Part shown: piece by piece, positions 41,280 to 45,945 of the stretch
How positions within the stretch are numbered: position 1 is the first letter of the stretch
How the letters are laid out: each line of letters opens with the position of its first letter
Assembly (NCBI GenBank): GCA_017744935.1
Contig: JAGIAI010000037.1
Location: 1-45,945, forward strand
Source: Variovorax sp.
Lineage (GTDB): Bacteria; Pseudomonadota; Gammaproteobacteria; Burkholderiales; Burkholderiaceae_C
Direction of reading: 5' to 3'
DNA: 45,945 nucleotides
Program-made: the position numbers and the translations under genes
Notes under the pieces: generated by a model
Databases searched by the model: none
Told to the model about the DNA's origin: nothing
The model's input: only the letters and a program-made list of their open reading frames with translations

Positions 41280-42809
41280 ATGCACATGGAAAACTTCGCC
41301 CCGATCATGTTCGCGGGGCTGGTCGTCATCATGCTGATCGGCTTCCCGGTCGCGTTCTCGCTGGCCGCGCTCGGCCTCTTCAGCGGCTTCTACGCCATCG
41401 AGATGGGCTGGTTCCCGGCCGGCTTCATGGCCAACCTGCCGCTGAACGTCTTCGGCATCCTCTCCAACGAAACGCTGCTGGCCATCCCGTTCTTCACGCT
41501 GATGGGCGCGGTGCTGGAGAAATGCGGATTGGCCGAGGACATGCTCGACTCGATGGGCCAGCTCTTCGGCCCGGTGCGCGGCGGCCTCGGCTACTCGGTC
41601 ATCATCGTCGGCTTCATCCTCGGCGCGATCACCGGCACGGTGGCCGGCCAGGTGATCGCGATGGCGATGATCTCGCTGCCGATCATGATGCGCTACGGCT
41701 ACAACATGCGCTATTCGACCGGCGTGCTCGCAGCCTCGGGCACGATCACGCAACTCGTGCCGCCGTCGCTGGTGCTGATCGTGATGGCCGACCAGCTCGG
41801 TACCGACGTGGGCCAGATGTACAAGGGCGCCTGGGGTCCATCGATCCTGCAGGTGCTGATTTTTGCGATCTACACCTTCCTGGTCGGCCGCATCCGTCCC
41901 GACTACGTGCCGGGCGTGCCCGCATCGGCACGCACGCTGTCGGGCTGGGCGCTGTGGGGCAAGTGCCTGCGCGGCATCATCCCCTCGGCCATCCTGATCT
42001 TCGCGGTGCTCGGCTCAATGGGCGGCCTGCCCTTCATGGACCACGCAATCGCCACGCCGACCGAAGCCGGTGCAATGGGCGCGGTCGGTTCGCTGATCCT
42101 GGCCGCGATCCACCGCCGCCTGAACTGGCAGATGCTCAAGGAAGCCATGGACGGCACCATGCGCCTCACGGCCATGGTGGTCTTCATCCTCATCGGCTCG
42201 CGGATGTTCTCGCTGGTCTTCCAGGGCGTGGACGGCGCGAAGTGGATCGAGCACATGCTCTCGGGCCTGCCGGGCGGCCAGATCGGCTTCCTGATCGCGG
42301 TCAACATCTTCGTGTTCTTCCTGGCGTTCTTCCTCGACTTCTTCGAGATCGCCTTCATCATCCTGCCGATGCTCGGCCCGGTCGCGGCCAAGCTGGGCAT
42401 CGACATGGTGTGGTTCGGCGTGCTGCTGTGCGTGAACATGCAGACCTCGTTCATGCATCCGCCCTTCGGCTTCGCGCTGTTCTATCTGCGCGGCATCGCC
42501 GACACGCTGTTCAAGAACGGTGCCCTGCCGCGCAAGGTCGAGTCGCGCGACATCTACCTCGGCGCGGTGCCGTGGGTGGCTCTGCAACTGCTGCTGGTAG
42601 GCATCGTGATCTTCTTCCCGCAGACCGTGACTGTCTTCCTCGACAAGCAGGTTGTCGTCGACGTGGACAAGGTGCAGCTGGAGATGCCCGCAGAGCAGAA
42701 CGAGCCCGACGGCGGCGTGAACATGGAAGATCCGTTCAACCAGAAGTCCGAGCCCGAAGCGCCTGCAACGCCGGAAGCTCCGGCACCGGGCAGCGATACC
42801 AAGCAGTGA
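41280..42809 (+). CDS. dctM: TRAP transporter large permease subunit with C-terminal extension
   Basis: A 509-residue DctM-type membrane protein with about 12 membrane segments (SNETLLAIPFFTLMGAVLE, GTVAGQVIAMAMISLP, FLDFFEIAFIILPML, MHPPFGFALFYLRG). The typical length is 425-450. Here a C-terminal soluble extension of about 50 residues rich in Pro, Glu and Ala (EMPAEQNEPDGGVNMEDP onwards) is added. AGGA lies before the ATG; a second ATG is six bases in. The stop overlaps the next gene by four bases. Confidence 0.93.
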   Translation: MHMENFAPIMFAGLVVIMLIGFPVAFSLAALGLFSGFYAIEMGWFPAGFMANLPLNVFGILSNETLLAIPFFTLMGAVLEKCGLAEDMLDSMGQLFGPVRGGLGYSVIIVGFILGAITGTVAGQVIAMAMISLPIMMRYGYNMRYSTGVLAASGTITQLVPPSLVLIVMADQLGTDVGQMYKGAWGPSILQVLIFAIYTFLVGRIRPDYVPGVPASARTLSGWALWGKCLRGIIPSAILIFAVLGSMGGLPFMDHAIATPTEAGAMGAVGSLILAAIHRRLNWQMLKEAMDGTMRLTAMVVFILIGSRMFSLVFQGVDGAKWIEHMLSGLPGGQIGFLIAVNIFVFFLAFFLDFFEIAFIILPMLGPVAAKLGIDMVWFGVLLCVNMQTSFMHPPFGFALFYLRGIADTLFKNGALPRKVESRDIYLGAVPWVALQLLLVGIVIFFPQTVTVFLDKQVVVDVDKVQLEMPAEQNEPDGGVNMEDPFNQKSEPEAPATPEAPAPGSDTKQ

Positions 42810-43279
42810 GCGACAACGGGGCTGAAGGCCCCCTCACCCCGGACCCTGCGCCGGTCTCGCTCGAGAGCCCAGCCTATCCGCGCTTCGTGCGGATCCTCGC
42901 GGTCGTCTTCGTGCTCGACCTGATCGGGTTCGGACTCTGGAGCATGCCCGCGCTCCGCGGCGAATCGTGGACCGCCAGCAGCATGGCGCTGTTCGGTCTT
43001 GCGGCGCTGTGCATCGGGTGGATGGGCTACTGGATCGTCAACAGCCGCACCCGCCTCGAAGGCGACGAGTTGACCCAGACTTGGCTATGGACCAAGCGCG
43101 TGCGCGCGTCCGAAGTCGCACAGCTCAAACTCGTGCACTGGCCGTGGCTGCAACAGGTGATCGCACCGCGCCTGCTGGTGCGTCGACGAAATGGCGCGGT
43201 GGGGTGGTTCCACTCGGCGGATGCGCGGTTGTTGACCGAGTTCGCGCACCGCGTCGCCGCTCACAACTTCAAGAACTGA
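42806..43279 (+). CDS. Small membrane protein with PH-like domain, coupled to dctM
   Basis: A 157-residue protein with two membrane segments (about 28-48 and 60-78), followed by a soluble C-terminal region with beta-strand pattern (TRLEGDELTQTWLWTKRVRASEVAQLKLVHW) like bacterial PH domains. The GTG start forms a GTGA overlap with dctM, so it is translated with the transporter. I do not recognise a named family. It may help assemble or regulate the TRAP permease. Confidence 0.65.
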   Translation: MSDNGAEGPLTPDPAPVSLESPAYPRFVRILAVVFVLDLIGFGLWSMPALRGESWTASSMALFGLAALCIGWMGYWIVNSRTRLEGDELTQTWLWTKRVRASEVAQLKLVHWPWLQQVIAPRLLVRRRNGAVGWFHSADARLLTEFAHRVAAHNFKN

Positions 43280-43299
43280 AGTTGCAGGAACCCCAATGA

Positions 43300-43331
43300 A
43301 AAAGGCCCTGCCGTCGTCGGCAGGGCCTTTT
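43300..43331. terminator. Bidirectional intrinsic terminator
   Basis: AAAAGGCCCTGCCG (43300-43313) pairs perfectly over 14 bases with CGGCAGGGCCTTTT (43318-43331) around TCGT. Both sides end with a T-run (four on plus, five on minus). It lies between the convergent TRAP operon and dctP, ending both transcripts. Confidence 0.9.
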
Positions 43332-43359
43332 GACTTGGCGAGCCCTGGGCCCGGACCGA

Positions 43360-44439
43360 TTACAGCTTCTGCGCTTGCATGAAGCGGTCGAAGGTGCCTT
43401 CCGTGAAGCGGAACCAGGCGTTCTGGTCGGCCAGGAACTTGGCGTAGTCGCCGTACACCTTCTTCCACTCGGGGTTGGTGTTGTTGAGGTCCGCGTAGAT
43501 CTGCTGGGCCGACTTGAAGGCGGCGTCCATCACGTCCTTCGAGAACGGACGCAGCTTGGTGCCGGAGCCCACGAGCTGCTTCAGCGCGACCGGGTTGCGC
43601 GCGTCGTACTTCGCGGTCATGCCGACATTGGCCTGCGCGGCGGCTGCCGACACGATCGCCTTGTACTCGGCCGACAGGCCTTCCCACGCCTTGGTGTTGA
43701 TGTAGAAGTCCAGTTGCGGACCGCCTTCCCACCAGCCGGGGTAGTAGTAGTACTGCGCGACCTTGTTGAAGCCGAGCTTCTGGTCGTCGTACGGGCCGAC
43801 CCACTCCAGCGCGTCCAGCGTGCCCTTTTCGAGCGCGGGGTACAGGTCGGCACCAGGGATCGACTGCGGAATCACGCCGAAGGGTTCGAGCACGCGGCCA
43901 GCAAACGGGTTGGTGCGGAACTTCAGGCCCTTGAGGTCGGCGACCGACTTGATTTCCTTGCGGAACCAGCCGCCCATCTGCGCGCCGGTGTTGCCGCCCG
44001 GCAGGTTGTAGATGTTGTACTTGGCGTAGAAGTCGCGCATGAGCTTCAGGCCGTTGCCCTCGTACATCCATGCGTTCATCTGGCGGGTGTTCAGGCCGAA
44101 GGGCACCGCGCAGCCGAGGCAGAAGGTCGGGTCCTTACCGTAGAAGTAGTACGGCGCGGTGTGCGCCATTTCGACCGATGCGTTCTGCACGCCGTCGACC
44201 ACGCCGAAGGCCGGCATCAGCTCGCCGCCCGCATGGACCGAAATCTGGAACTTGCCGCCCGTCATGTCGCTCACGCTCTTGGCGAAGGTCTCGGCCGTGC
44301 CGTAGATGGTGTCGAGCGACTTCGGGAAGCTCGACGCGAGGCGCCAACGCACGGCAGCTTGCGCATGAACCGCAGGCGCGATGCCCGCGGCGAGAACGCC
44401 GGCCATGCCTGCGTTTTTGATGAGGGAACGACGATCCAT
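43360..44439 (-). CDS. dctP: TRAP transporter substrate-binding protein (TAKT-type)
   Basis: A 359-residue DctP-family periplasmic protein. The signal MDRRSLIKNAGMAGVLAAGIAPAVHA has a twin-Arg start. It belongs to the TakP/TTHA0766 class, seen from VRWRLASSFPKSLDTIYG, the binding loop around FRTNPFAGRVLEPFGV and DALEWVGPYDD; these bind 2-oxo acids or lactate (with calcium or sodium). It is convergent with the permease genes and separated by the terminator. GGAGAC lies before the ATG. Confidence 0.93.
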   Translation of the reverse strand: MDRRSLIKNAGMAGVLAAGIAPAVHAQAAVRWRLASSFPKSLDTIYGTAETFAKSVSDMTGGKFQISVHAGGELMPAFGVVDGVQNASVEMAHTAPYYFYGKDPTFCLGCAVPFGLNTRQMNAWMYEGNGLKLMRDFYAKYNIYNLPGGNTGAQMGGWFRKEIKSVADLKGLKFRTNPFAGRVLEPFGVIPQSIPGADLYPALEKGTLDALEWVGPYDDQKLGFNKVAQYYYYPGWWEGGPQLDFYINTKAWEGLSAEYKAIVSAAAAQANVGMTAKYDARNPVALKQLVGSGTKLRPFSKDVMDAAFKSAQQIYADLNNTNPEWKKVYGDYAKFLADQNAWFRFTEGTFDRFMQAQKL

Positions 44440-44470
44440 TGATTTGTCTCCGGGGCTTGGAAAAACGAGA

Positions 44471-44489
44471 ACGCGGCTTGTGGCCGCGT
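44471..44489 (-). terminator. Intrinsic terminator of dxs
   Basis: On the minus strand ACGCGGC and GCCGCGT form a perfect seven-base stem with loop CACAA, followed by TCTCGTTTTT. It lies about 40 bases after the dxs stop codon, in the right place and direction to end dxs before dctP. Confidence 0.65.
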
Positions 44490-44491
44490 CA

Positions 44492-44508
44492 CTGACCAGA
44501 ATGGTCAG
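44492..44508. promoter_or_regulatory. Palindrome CTGACC-N5-GGTCAG upstream of dctP
   Basis: CTGACC (44492-44497) and GGTCAG (44503-44508) form a perfect six-base inverted repeat around AGAAT; a further GGTCA follows at 44510-44514. It lies 53-69 bases upstream of dctP, near where its promoter should be. It looks like an operator for a dimeric regulator of TetR or GntR type; it may also only be a stem-loop after dxs. Confidence 0.4.
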
Positions 44509-44527
44509 CGGTCATTGTAAAAAATGC

Positions 44528-45945
44528 TTACACGACGCCGGGGCGGGTTTTCCCTGCGGAAACCACGCTGTCGAAGCGCTGCGCGATGGAGCGCTCGATG
44601 CCTTCGGCGTCCAGGCCGATGCCCGACAGAAGCTTTGCCGGGTCGCCGTGTTCGATAAAGCGATCGGGCAGGCCAAGTTGCAGCACCGGCTTTTGCAGGC
44701 CCGCAGCCTGGAGGGCTTCGAGCACCGCACTGCCTGCGCCGCCCATGATCGCGCCCTCTTCCAGCGTCACGAGCGCTTCGTGCGAACCGGCGACCTTGAG
44801 CAGAAGCTCGACGTCGAGCGGCTTGGCCCAGCGCATGTTGACCACCGTGGCGTCGAGCGACTCCGCCGCCTTCAATGCCGGATAGAGCAGCGTACCGAAG
44901 GCGAGGATCGCGATCTTGCGGCCTTCGCGGCGGACCTCGCCCTTGCCGAACGGCAGGCCGTCGAGCGACTGCGGAGGCGTAATGCCGGCGCCCGAGCCGC
45001 GCGGATAGCGCACCGCCACCGGGTGGCTCTGCTCGTAGGCGGTGGTGAGCAGCTGGCGGCATTCGGCTTCGTCCGCCGGACAGGCCACGCTCATGTTCGG
45101 AATGCAGCGCAGGAAGGAGATGTCGTAAGCGCCCGCATGCGTCGCCCCATCGGCACCCACCAGGCCTGCGCGATCGAGCGCAAACACGACCGGCAGGTTC
45201 TGGATCGCCACGTCGTGAATGAGCTGGTCGTACGCGCGCTGCAGGAAGGTCGAATAGATCGCGACCACCGGCTTGAGTCCTTCGCACGCCAGACCGGCCG
45301 CGAAAGTGACAGAGTGCTGCTCGGCGATGCCTACGTCGTAGTAGCGCTCGGGGAATCGCTTCTCGAATTCGACAAGGCCAGAGCCTTCGCGCATCGCGGG
45401 CGTGATGCCGACGAGGCGACCGTCCTTCGCGGCCATGTCGCACAGCCACGCGCCGAAGACTTGCGTGAAGGTCTGCTTGGGTGCGGTGGCCGGCTTGACG
45501 AGCCCCACCGCCGGATCGAACTTGGAAGGCCCGTGATAGGCCACCGGGTCAGCCTCCGCGAGCTTGTAGCCCTGGCCCTTCTTCGTGACCACGTGCAGGA
45601 ACTGCGGACCACGAAGATGCCTGAGGTTTTCGAGCGTCGGCACCAGCGAATCGAGGTCGTGTCCGTCGATCGGCCCGACATAGTTGAAGCCGAACTGCTC
45701 GAACAGCGTCGCCGGCACCACCATGCCCTTGGCGTGCTGCTCCAGGCGCTTTGCCAGCTCGAAGAGCGGCGGCGCGGCGCGCAGCACGCTCTTGCCGACA
45801 TTCTTCGCGGCGGCGTAGAAGTTGCCGCTCATGAGCTGCGCGAGGTAGCGGTTGAGGGCGCCGACCGGCGGGCTGATCGACATGTCGTTGTCGTTCAGGA
45901 TCACCAGCAGCTTGCAGTCGTCGCACACGCCCGCGTTGTTCAACG
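44528..45945 (-). CDS. dxs: 1-deoxy-D-xylulose-5-phosphate synthase (partial, 5' end outside window)
   Basis: The C-terminal 470 or so residues of DXS, the thiamine-diphosphate enzyme making DXP from pyruvate and glyceraldehyde 3-phosphate in the MEP isoprenoid pathway (and for thiamine and pyridoxal). Visible are LVILNDNDMSISPPVGALNRYL (thiamine-binding region), GFNYVGPIDGHD, TPAMREGSGL, the catalytic Glu in VGIAEQHSVTFAAGLA, and DRAGLVGADGATHAGAYD. The whole protein is about 620-640 residues, so about 150 N-terminal residues are beyond the window edge. The ATG at 45943 is internal. Confidence 0.95.
   Translation of the reverse strand, partial: LNNAGVCDDCKLLVILNDNDMSISPPVGALNRYLAQLMSGNFYAAAKNVGKSVLRAAPPLFELAKRLEQHAKGMVVPATLFEQFGFNYVGPIDGHDLDSLVPTLENLRHLRGPQFLHVVTKKGQGYKLAEADPVAYHGPSKFDPAVGLVKPATAPKQTFTQVFGAWLCDMAAKDGRLVGITPAMREGSGLVEFEKRFPERYYDVGIAEQHSVTFAAGLACEGLKPVVAIYSTFLQRAYDQLIHDVAIQNLPVVFALDRAGLVGADGATHAGAYDISFLRCIPNMSVACPADEAECRQLLTTAYEQSHPVAVRYPRGSGAGITPPQSLDGLPFGKGEVRREGRKIAILAFGTLLYPALKAAESLDATVVNMRWAKPLDVELLLKVAGSHEALVTLEEGAIMGGAGSAVLEALQAAGLQKPVLQLGLPDRFIEHGDPAKLLSGIGLDAEGIERSIAQRFDSVVSAGKTRPGVV

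Overview
The window is a GC-rich, densely packed stretch of a bacterial chromosome with 50 protein-coding genes, short intergenic gaps (none over about 215 bases) and many 4-base ATGA/GTGA stop-start overlaps. Gene content (cyo quinol oxidase with RegB/RegA, cox-type molybdenum hydroxylase, tup tungstate transporter, LivKHMGF, TAKT-type TRAP transporter, DXS) suggests a metabolically versatile betaproteobacterium, most likely a Comamonadaceae member near Variovorax. This is inferred from family content and style only; no rRNA gene is present. I saw no tRNA, insertion sequence, prophage or CRISPR array.

Layout. 1-3.4 kb: end of a cyo cytochrome o oxidase operon (cyoC partial, cyoD), then SURF1, a RegB-type redox sensor kinase and its RegA regulator, all overlapping or nearly so. 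3.4-9.0 kb: scattered housekeeping and unknown genes (GAF protein, alpha/beta hydrolase, small membrane proteins, DHA2 drug-type exporter, ferredoxin-reductase-like flavoprotein). 9.1-12.6 kb: an operon of an aryl-CoA-type flavin monooxygenase, an aryl-acid AMP ligase and a glutathione transferase, probably for catabolism of a salicylate-like acid. 12.6-16.9 kb: a stand-alone RibD-type reductase facing a four-gene operon (BchC-like dehydrogenase, PTPS/QueD-like protein, GT4 glycosyltransferase, methyltransferase). I read this as a possible pathway for a modified pterin or pterin-like glycoside, and it is the most interesting unknown system here.

17.2-24.9 kb: a cox operon in the order S-L-M-D-E-G-(XdhC/CoxI). 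The active-site loop AYRGAGR and the S-L-M order mark it as form II, so its true substrate is uncertain. A divergent AcoR-like regulator without an AAA+ domain flanks it. 26.3-30.3 kb: an orphan ABC solute-binding protein, a thioredoxin-like protein, an NTF2-like protein, DadA and a divergent Lrp-type regulator. 30.3-34.5 kb: tupBCA plus a ModA-like protein, divergent from a ModE/LysR-like one-component regulator. It supplies tungstate or molybdate and may serve the molybdenum enzyme next door.

34.5-45.9 kb: an EgtB/SUMF1-family protein that has lost two predicted iron ligands, a complete livKHMGF branched-chain amino acid transporter with a highly structured repeat between livK and livH, a TRAP transporter (DctQ, DctM, a PH-like membrane protein and a convergent DctP sharing a bidirectional terminator), and the 3' part of dxs.

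All functions come from reading the sequence and recalling family motifs; no database search was possible.
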